A stretch of 64,000 nucleotides of DNA from Micromonospora sp. NBC_01813 (GTDB lineage: Bacteria > Actinomycetota > Actinomycetes > Mycobacteriales > Micromonosporaceae). The stretch covers positions 7,191,001-7,255,000 of the forward strand of contig NZ_CP109067.1 of the NCBI RefSeq assembly GCF_035917335.1, written 5' to 3'. The position numbers and the translations under genes were made by a program. Every line of letters starts with the position of its first letter. Positions within the stretch are counted from its first letter, which is position 1. The notes below the pieces were generated by a model, which was not told the origin of the DNA, ran no database searches, and worked only from the letters and a program-made list of their open reading frames with translations. Below are positions 34,771 through 43,158 of the stretch, in pieces.

Positions 34771-36217
34771 GCCGACGCTGGCCGAGCGGGCACCGGCGGT
34801 CGAGCCGACGCTGGCCCAGCGGATAGCCGACTTCGCGGTCACCGCCGCCGCCGACGGCGTGCCGGGGGAGGTGACCGCCAGCGTCGGGCAGCGGGTGCTG
34901 GACATCCTCGGCCTCTGCGTCGCGGCACACCGGCTGCCGACCAGCGCCGCGATCATCGACCACGTACGCGACCAGGGCGGCCGTCCGCAGGCCACCGTGA
35001 TCGGCGCCGTCGGGCGGGCCAGTGCCGCACACGCTGCGCTGGCCAACGGCGTACTGGCGCATTCCCTCGACTACGACGACACCCACCTGCCGTCGGTACT
35101 GCACCCCAGCGCCGCCGTCGTGCCGGCGGCGCTGGCCGCCGCCGAACATGCCGGTGCCAGCGGCCCGCGTACGGTGCGGGCGATCGCCGCCGGTCTGGAG
35201 GTCGCCGTCCGGCTCGGCATGGCCGGCTACGACCGGGAACTCGGCAACTCGGTGTACTTCGAGCACGGCCAGCACGCCACCTCGATCACCGGGGCGATGG
35301 GCGGCGCGGTCGCCGCCGCGCTGATCTACGGCGCCGACGCAGACGGGGTCCGGCACACCCTCGGGCTGACCGCGTCGATGGCCGCCGGCATCATCGAGGC
35401 CAACCGCACCGGTGGCACCGTCAAACGGCTGCACTGCGGGCTGGCCGCGCAGGCGGCGGTGACCGCCGCGCAGTTGGCCGCCCGTGGCTTCACCGGCCCG
35501 CCGACCGTGCTGGAAGGCCGGTTCGGGTTCTTCCAGGCCTGGCTGCACGGCCGGTTCTTCCCCGAGGAGGTGACCGGTGGGCTGGGCGAGCGATGGTCCG
35601 TGCCGGACATCTTCTTCAAGCCGTACCCGGCGAACCATTTCACCCACGCTGCGATCGACGCCGGTCTGGCGCTGCGCGCCCGTGGCGTGCGCCCCGACGA
35701 CGTCGAAGCGATCACGCTCGCCGTTCCAGCCGCGGTGATCCGCACCATCGGCGAACCGATCGAGGTCAAACGCAACCCGGACACCGGCTATCAGGCCCAG
35801 TTCAGCGGCCCGTACGCGGTGGTCGCCGGCCTGCTCGGCGGCGGCGGCCTCGGGGTCGGCCTGGACGACTTCACCGACGAACTCGCCCGGGACCCGGCCC
35901 GCCGGGCGTTGACCGCCAAGGTGGCCCTGGTGCCCGACGCCCGCTGCGACGCGATCTACCCGCAGCAGTTTCCGGCGATCGTCACCCTGCGCACCAGCGG
36001 CGGCGCGACCCTCGTCGAGGAGGTGCTGGCCAACCGGGGCGGGCCGCACCGGCCGCTGAGCGACGACGAACTGGCCCGCAAGTTCGGCGACAACGTCGCC
36101 GGTCGGCTCACCCCGCAGGCCGCCGACGCGGTCCGCCGCGCGGCGGCGGCGTTGGACACCGCCGACGACGTCACGGCGTTGCTGGCGCCGTTGTCGACCT
36201 TCACCACCAGCAGCTAG
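34763..36217 (+). CDS. MmgE/PrpD-family protein
   Basis: 484 aa. Two-domain MmgE/PrpD fold: VLDILGLCVAAHRLPTS, ANGVLAHSLDYDDTHLPSVLHPSAAVVPAALAAAE (family signature), EHGQHATSITGAMGGAVAAALIYG and IFFKPYPANHFTHAAIDAGLALRARG. Family members include 2-methylcitrate dehydratase, cis-aconitate decarboxylase and iminodisuccinate epimerase, all working on di- or tricarboxylates. GTG 34763 overlaps the cyclase stop by 8 bp and fits the first residues of homologues better than the longer frame. Confidence 0.88.
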   Translation: MVEPTLAERAPAVEPTLAQRIADFAVTAAADGVPGEVTASVGQRVLDILGLCVAAHRLPTSAAIIDHVRDQGGRPQATVIGAVGRASAAHAALANGVLAHSLDYDDTHLPSVLHPSAAVVPAALAAAEHAGASGPRTVRAIAAGLEVAVRLGMAGYDRELGNSVYFEHGQHATSITGAMGGAVAAALIYGADADGVRHTLGLTASMAAGIIEANRTGGTVKRLHCGLAAQAAVTAAQLAARGFTGPPTVLEGRFGFFQAWLHGRFFPEEVTGGLGERWSVPDIFFKPYPANHFTHAAIDAGLALRARGVRPDDVEAITLAVPAAVIRTIGEPIEVKRNPDTGYQAQFSGPYAVVAGLLGGGGLGVGLDDFTDELARDPARRALTAKVALVPDARCDAIYPQQFPAIVTLRTSGGATLVEEVLANRGGPHRPLSDDELARKFGDNVAGRLTPQAADAVRRAAAALDTADDVTALLAPLSTFTTSS

Positions 36218-36227
36218 GAGAGGCGCG

Positions 36228-37709
36228 ATGAGCCAGCTGGACCTGATCATCACCAACGTCGGGGTGGTTCTCGACGACCAGCCGCGACCGCAGGACCTGG
36301 ACATCGGCATCGTCGGCGGTCGGATCGCCGCCCTGGCACCCGGGCTGGCCGCCACGGTCGACGGGACCGCCGCCGGTACCCGCGTCGTCGACGGGCGGGG
36401 CCGGCTGGCGTTCCCGGGCGTCGTCGACGCCCATCAGCACTGGGGCATCTACCGGCCGCTGGGCGAGGACGCGTACAGCGAGAGTCGAGCCTGCGCCCAG
36501 GGCGGGGTCACCACCGCTTTGACCTACATGCGGACCGGGCAGTACTACCTGAACAAGGGCGGACCGTACGCCGACTTCTTCCCCGAGGTGCTGGCCGCCA
36601 CCGACGGCCGGGCGGTGGTCGACTACGCGTACCACCTGGCGCCGATGAGCCGGGAGCACATCGACGAGATCCCGATGCTGGTCGGCGAGCACGGCGTCAC
36701 CTCGTTCAAGGTGTTCATGTTCTACGGCAGCCACGGGCTGCACGGGCGCAGCCAGGACCAGAGCGCGTTCCTGATGACCCCACCGGGGGAGCGGTACGAC
36801 TACGCCCACTTCGAGTTCGTGATGCGCGGCATCGAGGCCGCCCGGCAGCGGTATCCGGAGCGGGCCGAGGCCATCTCGCTGTCGTTGCACTGCGAGACCG
36901 CGGAGATCATGAGCGCGTACACCCGGATGGTGGAGGCCGACGGCGGCCTGCGCGGACTGGAGGCGTACCACCGGTCCCGCCCGCCGCATTCGGAGGGCCT
37001 GGCGGTGACCATCGCCGCGTACCTGGCGCACGAGACCGGCCTGCCCACGATCAACCTGCTGCACCTGAGCTCGCGCAAGGCGGTCGAGGCGGCGCTGCTG
37101 ATGGCGGGAACCTTCCCGCACATCGACTTCCGGCGGGAGGTGACCATCGGGCACCTGCTGGCGGACTGCCACAGCGCGCACGGCCTCGGCGGCAAGGTCA
37201 ATCCGCCGCTGCGTCCGCGCGACGACGTCGAGGCGCTCTGGTCGTACCTGCTCGACGGGAAGATCGACTGGGTGGTCAGCGACCATGCCTGCTGCCGCGA
37301 CGAGCTGAAGTTCGGTGCCGACCGCGACGACGTGTTCCTGGCCAAGTCGGGGTTCGGCGGTGCCGAGTACCTGCTGGCGGGGATGGTCAGCGAGGGCGGC
37401 CGGCGCGGCCTGCCGGTGAACCGGATCGCCCGGCTGACCGCCGGCAACCCGGCCCAGCGGTACGGGCTCGGCGCCACCAAGGGCTCCATCCGGCTCGGCC
37501 TGGACGCCGACATCGCGCTGGTCGACCCCGGCCACACCTGGACGGTGCGGGCCGCAGACTCCGAGTCGGCCCAGGAGTACACCCCGTTCGAGGGCTTCGA
37601 ACTGACCGCGAAGGTGACCGACACGTTCCTGCGCGGCCGGCAGATCATGACCGACGGGGTGGTGACCACCGAACCAGCCGGCCGGTATCTGGCCCGCCCG
37701 ACGACCTGA
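36228..37709 (+). CDS. Dihydropyrimidinase/hydantoinase-like amidohydrolase
   Basis: 493 aa cyclic amidohydrolase. The first metal motif is VVDAHQHWG (His69, His71); the normal DxHxH reads DAHQH. K161 in SFKVFMFYG is in the position of the carbamylated metal-bridging lysine. Later ligands fall in SLHCETAE (His) and INLLHLSS (His), and the final Asp in DWVVSDHACC. It would open a cyclic amide such as hydantoin, dihydropyrimidine or allantoin. It starts at ATG 36228, 10 bp after the PrpD-like stop, with AGGAGAGG 4-5 nt upstream. Confidence 0.9.
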   Translation: MSQLDLIITNVGVVLDDQPRPQDLDIGIVGGRIAALAPGLAATVDGTAAGTRVVDGRGRLAFPGVVDAHQHWGIYRPLGEDAYSESRACAQGGVTTALTYMRTGQYYLNKGGPYADFFPEVLAATDGRAVVDYAYHLAPMSREHIDEIPMLVGEHGVTSFKVFMFYGSHGLHGRSQDQSAFLMTPPGERYDYAHFEFVMRGIEAARQRYPERAEAISLSLHCETAEIMSAYTRMVEADGGLRGLEAYHRSRPPHSEGLAVTIAAYLAHETGLPTINLLHLSSRKAVEAALLMAGTFPHIDFRREVTIGHLLADCHSAHGLGGKVNPPLRPRDDVEALWSYLLDGKIDWVVSDHACCRDELKFGADRDDVFLAKSGFGGAEYLLAGMVSEGGRRGLPVNRIARLTAGNPAQRYGLGATKGSIRLGLDADIALVDPGHTWTVRAADSESAQEYTPFEGFELTAKVTDTFLRGRQIMTDGVVTTEPAGRYLARPTT

Positions 37710-37767
37710 GCCCGCCGGTCTCGCGCTGGTCTCGCGCCGGTCGACATGAGGCTGGTGGGCCGGGGCC

Positions 37768-37800
37768 AGGCGGCGGGCTCAGGCGGCGGGCTCAGGCGGG
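37768..37800. repeat. 13-bp tandem repeat at the 3' end of the SnoaL-like gene
   Basis: AGGCGGCGGGCTC is present twice in tandem (37768-37780, 37781-37793) plus a partial third unit. The second copy runs into the SnoaL-like gene stop codon (TCA at 37792-37794 on the plus strand). Confidence 0.6.
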
Positions 37801-38250
37801 TTGGCCGGAGCCCGCTTCGGCGAACCAGTCGCCGGTGCCGTACGGGTCGGCCAGCGGCTGCGAGCCGTGCTCGTGGATGATCCGCCAGACTCCGTCCGTG
37901 CCGCGCCGTAGCCCCCAGGTCATCCGCATCCGGAGCTGGCGGTCCTGCGGGCCGCCGGTGAAGTGGCAGTCGACGATGCCGCAGACGAACGCCACGTGCT
38001 GGCTCTCGTGTACGTCCGGGCCGTCCGCCCAGCGCCATTCGATCAGCCGGACGGGTGAGTCGAAGTAGCGACGCCACCCCTCGTGGACGCGGTCGCCGCC
38101 CCGGTTGCTCCAGCGCGGGCCTTCGAGGAAGACGTAGGTCTGCGGTCCGGGGTCGAAGCAGTCGAGGACGCCGTCGAGGTCTCGCTCACGAAGCGCGTCG
38201 AGCATCTGGGCCGGGGTGTCGACGGCTGACCGGGTGGGGGTGGCGGGCAT
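37792..38250 (-). CDS. SnoaL/NTF2-like protein (paralogue of the one at 18929)
   Basis: 152 aa. NTF2-like fold: AQMLDALRERDLDGVLDCFDPGPQTYVFLEGPRW at the start and RMTWGLRRGTDGVWRIIHEHGSQPLADPYGTGDWF at the end, closely matching the protein at 18929-19402. Function unknown but likely acts on the same pathway compound. ATG 38250 is 39 bp downstream of an IclR-like operator (38289-38301). It converges with the amidohydrolase operon. Confidence 0.8.
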   Translation of the reverse strand: MPATPTRSAVDTPAQMLDALRERDLDGVLDCFDPGPQTYVFLEGPRWSNRGGDRVHEGWRRYFDSPVRLIEWRWADGPDVHESQHVAFVCGIVDCHFTGGPQDRQLRMRMTWGLRRGTDGVWRIIHEHGSQPLADPYGTGDWFAEAGSGQPA

Positions 38251-38288
38251 GGTGGCGTCCTCGCTGTCGGTCGACTCGGGCGGTTGTT

Positions 38289-38307
38289 GAAACGCCGTTC
38301 CATTATC
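38289..38307 (-). promoter_or_regulatory. Predicted IclR operator and -10 box of the SnoaL-like gene
   Basis: GAAAC-GCC-GTTCC (38289-38301) has one mismatch from operator A. On the minus strand GATAAT (38307-38302) immediately precedes it, so the operator again sits at the start point. Confidence 0.6.
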
Positions 38308-38369
38308 TCGACCGGATCAGTGTTTGGCCAGCCCAGAGCGACCGTCTCACGGCTACGACAGGGGCGGCC

Positions 38370-39215
38370 TCAGCGCTCGGCGTCGCTGGTGCGGTGGCCG
38401 CCGCACCGCTCGGAGAAGCGGGCCGCCACGTCCAGCACCGCGTCCCGGCACAGCTCGAACTCGTCGGAGAAACGTTCCATCGGGCCGCAGACACTGACCA
38501 CCGCCAGCGGTACGCCGTCGTGACCGAAGACCGGCGCCGCCACCGAGGCCGCGCCCTCCTTGCGCTCGGCCGCCGATCTGGCCCACCCCTGGGTGCGTAC
38601 CTGTGCCAGCTCCTCGCGCAACTGCTGTACGTCGGTCACCGTCAAGGCGGTGACCGCCTCCAGCTTCGACGACGCGAGGTACTCCTCGACCTGTGCGGCG
38701 GGCAGGAAAGCGAGGAACGCCCGGGACGAGGCGCCGGCATGCAACGGATACGGCTCACCCAGGTTCACCGACATGATCACTTCCCGGGCCGGGGTCACCT
38801 GGTCGACGTACATCCGCTGACGGGACCCGGCCAGCACGGACAGCGTCGCGGTCTCATTGGTGCGGTCCCGCAGTTCCTGCAGGTACGGCCGCCCCATGTG
38901 GCGTACGTCGATGCGTTCCAGGTAGCGCAGCCCCAGCCGCAGCGCCTCCAGCCCGAGTGAGTAGCGACGGGTGCTCTCGTCGAGCGAGATCAGGCCCCGG
39001 CCGCGCAACGACGCCAACACCCGGTGTACCGCGGCCTTGGACAACCCGAGTTCGTCGGCGATCTCGGTCACCCCGAGGTCGTCGCCGGGCATCCGGCCGA
39101 ACAGCAGCAGTACGTCGGCCGCCCGTTCCACGGCGGCGATGGTGGCGCTGGGGCTGTCGCCGCCCTTGCCCGCGCCACCGGCGCCGGTCTCGGTCTGTGA
39201 TTGACGGGGCAACAC
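38370..39215 (-). CDS. IclR-family transcriptional regulator of the catabolic island
   Basis: 281 aa. N-terminal winged helix (residues ~25-90: AVERAADVLLLFGRMPGDDLGVTEIADELGLSKAAVHRVLASLRGRGLI), then the IclR effector domain with ETATLSVLAGSRQRMYVDQV and HAGASSRAFLAFLPAAQVEEYL and the C-terminal AVVSVCGPMERFSDE. It starts at GTG 39215 because GAGGAG lies 6 nt upstream. Five GGAAC-N3-GTTCC-like palindromes in the island, one upstream of this gene, fit its probable operators. The effector is presumably the pathway substrate or an intermediate. Confidence 0.9.
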   Translation of the reverse strand: MLPRQSQTETGAGGAGKGGDSPSATIAAVERAADVLLLFGRMPGDDLGVTEIADELGLSKAAVHRVLASLRGRGLISLDESTRRYSLGLEALRLGLRYLERIDVRHMGRPYLQELRDRTNETATLSVLAGSRQRMYVDQVTPAREVIMSVNLGEPYPLHAGASSRAFLAFLPAAQVEEYLASSKLEAVTALTVTDVQQLREELAQVRTQGWARSAAERKEGAASVAAPVFGHDGVPLAVVSVCGPMERFSDEFELCRDAVLDVAARFSERCGGHRTSDAER

Positions 39216-39310
39216 GCACAACTCCTCGTTCGGCCAGTTCGTGGCCCACCCCGATGAACTCATGGTTGGCATGGTTTCAACCGAATGCAGCGGTCGGTGG
39301 AATCCAGAGC

Positions 39311-39323
39311 GTAACGGCGTTCC
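39311..39323. promoter_or_regulatory. Predicted IclR operator upstream of iclR
   Basis: Read on the minus strand, GGAAC-GCC-GTTAC, one mismatch from operator A, about 95 bp upstream of the iclR start. It suggests autoregulation. No clear promoter hexamers were identified next to it. Confidence 0.45.
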
Positions 39324-39407
39324 GGTTTGACGGCTAGGCCGCCTCGGGTGGACCGGCGGGCACCAGCCCGGTCGCCAGGAGCGCGGCTGATGGCGAACCG
39401 GATCCCC

Positions 39408-39436
39408 TTGACACTGATTTGCGCCGAATCATACCT
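39408..39436 (+). promoter_or_regulatory. Candidate promoter for the FAD monooxygenase gene
   Basis: TTGACA (39408-39413), a perfect -35, with a 17-bp spacer to ATACCT (39431-39436). This predicts an untranslated leader of about 145 nt before ATG 39590. Confidence 0.4.
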
Positions 39437-39589
39437 GGCGACCTCCCTTGTATCGGGGCGCACCCGCCCGGCGCTGGATGCGAGCATTGTGGCGGTCGAT
39501 CCCCGCGGCACGACCTCAAGGAGTACTGCACTGACGGGCGGGACACTCCAACGGTCGCGACGAATCACTACGGAAGGCGGCACGACCCG

Positions 39590-40765
39590 ATGACACTGGA
39601 GGCTACGGTTGTCGGTGCCGGCCTCGCCGGGTCACTGACGGCGGTCGCGTTGGCCCGTTCCGGAATCGCGACCTCGGTCTACGAGGCCTACCTCGATCCC
39701 GCCGGCACGACCGGAGGTTTCATCAACCTCACGGCCAACGGACTCGGCGCGCTGCACTCGGTGGGCTGCCTGGAGCAGACGCAGGCCAGGGGGATAGTGG
39801 TGAACCGACTCTGCCTGTGGAGCGGCGAGGGCCGGCTGCTCGGCCGGGTGTCCCGGTCCGGCCGACCGGCCGGCCGGGCGATGAACCTGACGATCATGCG
39901 GGGTGATCTGGTCGCGGTGCTGCGCGAGGAGGCGGCCAAGGCCGGTGCGACCGTCCACACCGGTCGGTGGCTGGCCAGCGCCGCCGCGATCACCGACGGC
40001 GTCAGCGCCCAGTTCATCGATGGCGGCCGGGCCAGGTGTGACGTCCTGATCGGCGCCGACGGAACCCACTCCCGGGTGCGGCGGCTGATCAGCAACGCGG
40101 TCGAGCCACCGGAGTACGGGGGACACTGCGCGATCGACGGAGTCACCCGGATGCCGGGCATCACGGCCGGGTCGCTGCACCTAGTGGTCAGCCGGCAGGG
40201 CTGCTTCCAGTACACCGCGAAGCCGGACGGCACGGTCTGGTGGAGCGCGTTGGTGCCGACCGGGGATCTCGACCCGGCGGAGCTCGCCGACGTCTCCGAG
40301 CAGGGCTGGCGGAGCCGGCTGCTGGAGCAGTACGGCCAGGGCGAGACACCGTGTGCGGCGCTCATCAGGCAGAGCGCGACACAGGGCCGACCCGCGCCGC
40401 TCTATCTGCCACAGCGGATGCCGCACTGGCGGCGGGGCCGGATGGTGATCCTCGGCGACGCCGCCCACCCGGTCGGGTACGGGCTCGGCGCCGGGCTCGC
40501 CCTCGAGGACGCGGTCGTGCTCGCCCGCTGTCTGCGGGACATCGACGACGTGCCGGTGGCGTTGACGGCGTACGAGTCGCTACGGCGACCGCGCATCGAC
40601 CGCGCGTTGCGGGCGGGCGTGCGGTACGGCCGGTTCCGTAACCTGCCCGGCCGGGGGTGGCTCGACACGGCACTCGCTCCGCTGTACCGGCGGTACTTCT
40701 GGGGGGCGGCGTCGTCCTGGCTGCTCGCCTACGACGTGGAGTGGCATCGTCGGGTCCGGGTCTGA
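39590..40765 (+). CDS. FAD-dependent monooxygenase (UbiH/PHBH type)
   Basis: 391 aa class A flavin monooxygenase. The FAD-binding N-terminus reads VVGAGLAGSLTAVALARSG with the conserved GxGxxG variant. VLIGADGTHSRVRRLI is the middle DG motif, and RMVILGDAAHPVGYGLGAGLALEDAVVLA is the GD motif binding the ribityl phosphate. It would hydroxylate an aromatic or polyketide substrate using NAD(P)H. ATG 39590 has GGAAGG at 39572. It sits between the catabolic island and the polyketide cluster, and could serve either. Confidence 0.88.
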   Translation: MTLEATVVGAGLAGSLTAVALARSGIATSVYEAYLDPAGTTGGFINLTANGLGALHSVGCLEQTQARGIVVNRLCLWSGEGRLLGRVSRSGRPAGRAMNLTIMRGDLVAVLREEAAKAGATVHTGRWLASAAAITDGVSAQFIDGGRARCDVLIGADGTHSRVRRLISNAVEPPEYGGHCAIDGVTRMPGITAGSLHLVVSRQGCFQYTAKPDGTVWWSALVPTGDLDPAELADVSEQGWRSRLLEQYGQGETPCAALIRQSATQGRPAPLYLPQRMPHWRRGRMVILGDAAHPVGYGLGAGLALEDAVVLARCLRDIDDVPVALTAYESLRRPRIDRALRAGVRYGRFRNLPGRGWLDTALAPLYRRYFWGAASSWLLAYDVEWHRRVRV

Positions 40766-40883
40766 CTTTTGGCACAGTCTCCGTCAGACCAGGACCGCAG
40801 GTTGGTCGCCAGGTCCACAGGGGCAATCGACGCTGGACGATCGGGCAGGGGTTCGGTGTGCGGGGCCGTGGTTGAATGTCGCC

Positions 40884-42032
40884 ATGAGCGTCGCTGGGGA
40901 GGCGAAAGTTGCTCCGGGAAGGGATTTCTGGATTCGGCGACGCGGCATTCAGGTCCGCCTGTTCGCGTTGTCCTGTCTCGCGTTTCTCGCGTTTCCGCTG
41001 AGCGTCGCGCACACCAGGAGTTCCTGGCTCTATCTCGGACTGACCTTGTTCGTGTTCGGATACGCCTGGGTCATCGTCCGGAACACACCGCGACTGCACG
41101 CCAACCGCGCACCGGTGGCGATCGTCCTTACTGTGGCCTGCGGGTTTCTGATGGTGCCGCAGCTGCGCTACGACTGGCTGTCCGGGCTGGCGTTCTTCAG
41201 TCTGGTGATGCTGCTGATCAACTGTCCGTTGCGATGGTGGACCGCACTCGTCGTCACGCACACGGTGGCCTTCGTCGCCATCGCGGTGGTGCTGCTGCGG
41301 GCCGGCATCGACTCGGTGGTGATCCTCGTCCTGTTGATCGCGATCACCAGCGGCGTACAGGTGGCCATTTACAATCAGATCGACACATCGATGCAGTTGC
41401 TGCAGGCCCGCGCCGAGCTGACCCAACTGGCGGTCGCGAAGGAACGGCTGAGGATCGCCCGGGACCTGCACGACATCCTCGGTCAGCGGCTGTCGGCGGT
41501 GACCCTCAAAGCGGACCTGGCCGCTCGGATGGTCGACACGGCGCCGCAGCGGGCGGTGATCGAGATGGCCGAGGTGGCCGAGGTGGCCCGCGACGCCCTT
41601 GCGGAGGTTCGCGCCGCGGTCTCCGGCTACCGGAAGGTGTCGCTGGCGGTGGAGGCACAGTCGGCGGAGGCACTGTTGCAAGCGTCGGGAGTGGTGGTCA
41701 CGGTGCGGGGTGCCCTGCACGACCTTCCGGAACCGGTCGAGGAGTGCGCGGCCTGGCTGGTGCGGGAGGCGGCGACCAACATCCTCCGGCACGCCAGGGC
41801 ACGCCGCTGCGCGATCGCCGTGACCCGTGACGACGGTCGGTTCGTGCTGGAGGTGCACGACGACGGGGTCGGCGCCGGGCTGCCCGAGTCGCCGGCGCCG
41901 GGCACCGGCCTGACCGGCCTCGCCGAGCGGGTGCAGCTCGTCGGCGGGGACCTGAGCGTCGGTCCCCGCGACGGCTGGTTCGTGCTCCGCGCCGAGCTGC
42001 CACAGACTCCGGCCTCGATGGTCCACGGCTGA
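40884..42032 (+). CDS. Orphan sensor histidine kinase, NarL-type (HisKA_3)
   Basis: 382 aa. Six or so N-terminal TM helices (residues ~28-155) form a sensor without a large extracellular domain. The dimerisation/phosphoacceptor helix is KERLRIARDLHDILGQRLSAVTLKADLA with His196. The HATPase domain shows EAATNILRHARARRCAI (N box), LEVHDDGVGAG (G1) and GTGLTGLAERV (G2). The cognate LuxR-type response regulator normally follows but is absent here: the next gene is an alpha/beta hydrolase. ATG 40884 preferred to the upstream TTG 40872. Confidence 0.88.
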   Translation: MSVAGEAKVAPGRDFWIRRRGIQVRLFALSCLAFLAFPLSVAHTRSSWLYLGLTLFVFGYAWVIVRNTPRLHANRAPVAIVLTVACGFLMVPQLRYDWLSGLAFFSLVMLLINCPLRWWTALVVTHTVAFVAIAVVLLRAGIDSVVILVLLIAITSGVQVAIYNQIDTSMQLLQARAELTQLAVAKERLRIARDLHDILGQRLSAVTLKADLAARMVDTAPQRAVIEMAEVAEVARDALAEVRAAVSGYRKVSLAVEAQSAEALLQASGVVVTVRGALHDLPEPVEECAAWLVREAATNILRHARARRCAIAVTRDDGRFVLEVHDDGVGAGLPESPAPGTGLTGLAERVQLVGGDLSVGPRDGWFVLRAELPQTPASMVHG

Positions 42033-42114
42033 GCGGCACGGTGGACGCTGTCGGGCGTCGCGACGACGATCCCGGGTCAACCGCTGCTCAAGCGCAGCGC
42101 CGCACCCTCGACGC

Positions 42115-43038
42115 ATGACACTCGGACCAGGAAAGGCCCAGACGGCGGGCACGGCGACGTCACGGGTGAGCGACGACCGCCCGCAGCGGATCGACATCGC
42201 GTACGAACGCCTCGGCAGCCCGGACGGGGAGCCGTTGCTGCTCATCATGGGCCTCGGCATGCAAATGATCATGTGGCACGACGAGTTCTGCGCGGCACTG
42301 ACCGACCGTGGATTCGCGGTGGCCAGGTTCGATCACCGCGACGTCGGACGCTCCACCCACCTGCACGCCGACGGTCGGCCGACCATCATGCGGATGATGC
42401 TGCGTCCCGGCACCGCGGCGTACCGGATCGGCGACATGGCCGGTGACGCGGCCGCGGTGCTGGACGCGCTCGGGTGGTCCCGCGCCCACGTCGTCGGCAT
42501 CTCGCTCGGTGCGATGATCGCGCAGGAGTTGGCCATCCATCACCCTGACCGGGTGCTCAGCCTGACGTCGATCGCCGGGACCGCGTCACCCCGGATCGGT
42601 CGGCTCACGATGCGGACCGCGATGAAGCTGCAGCGTATGCAGGACCGGACGGTGGCCGGCCGTGAGGACGCCGGTCAGCTGATGGTCGACCTGTTCGGGC
42701 TGATCGGCTCGCCCGGACATGACATGGACGGGGCGTGGCTGCGGGAGATGGGCCGGCGCGCCTTCGACCGTGGCTATGACCAGTCCGGGCGGCTACGGCA
42801 CGAGGCCGCGCTGATGGCCTCGCGTGATCGTCGCGCCGGCTTGGCGTCGTTGCGGGTACCGGCCCTGGTGGTCCATGGCGAGGCGGACCGCATCTGGCGG
42901 CTGCCCGGCGGCGAGGCCACTGCGGCGGCGATCCCGGGTGCCCGACTTGTCACCTATCCGGGGTTCGGTCACGGGCTGCTGCCCCGGGCGCTCTGGCCGG
43001 ACGTCGTCGACAACATCTGTCAGCTGGCACAGGCCTGA
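42115..43038 (+). CDS. Alpha/beta-hydrolase
   Basis: 307 aa. Alpha/beta-hydrolase fold: LLLIMGLGMQMIMWHDEFCAAL (oxyanion hole region), nucleophile Ser130 in HVVGISLGAMIAQELA, acidic Asp in VVHGEADRIWRLPGG and His in PGFGHGLLPRALW. Related proteins include anthracycline methylesterases and general esterases; the substrate is unknown. ATG 42115 follows the kinase after 82 bp. The gene ends 62 bp before a 44-bp perfect palindrome that separates it from the PKS genes. Confidence 0.88.
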   Translation: MTLGPGKAQTAGTATSRVSDDRPQRIDIAYERLGSPDGEPLLLIMGLGMQMIMWHDEFCAALTDRGFAVARFDHRDVGRSTHLHADGRPTIMRMMLRPGTAAYRIGDMAGDAAAVLDALGWSRAHVVGISLGAMIAQELAIHHPDRVLSLTSIAGTASPRIGRLTMRTAMKLQRMQDRTVAGREDAGQLMVDLFGLIGSPGHDMDGAWLREMGRRAFDRGYDQSGRLRHEAALMASRDRRAGLASLRVPALVVHGEADRIWRLPGGEATAAAIPGARLVTYPGFGHGLLPRALWPDVVDNICQLAQA

Positions 43039-43100
43039 ACTCGCCGCCGCCCGCCGCCAGCGGGGCGATGGCGGGAAGCCGCAACGCCATGGCAGGGGTT

Positions 43101-43144
43101 CGGTGGGGCCGGGTGGCGAGGTACCTCGCCACCCGGCCCCACCG
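43101..43144. terminator. 44-bp perfect palindrome between convergent genes
   Basis: Both strands read the same from 43101 to 43144, with 22-bp arms centred on GGTACC and no spacer. It lies between the hydrolase (stop 43038) and the end of the PKS operon (stop 43159). It has the position of a bidirectional terminator, though no T-run follows; it could also extrude as a cruciform. Confidence 0.7.
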
Positions 43145-43158
43145 TTGCCCGGACCCCG

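Larger units (their letters stand above)
39216..39589. other. Intergenic region between iclR and the FAD monooxygenase gene
   Basis: 374 bp without a gene I can support. It holds the iclR operator-like site (39311-39323) and a promoter-like sequence (39408-39436) towards the plus-strand monooxygenase. Confidence 0.6.
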
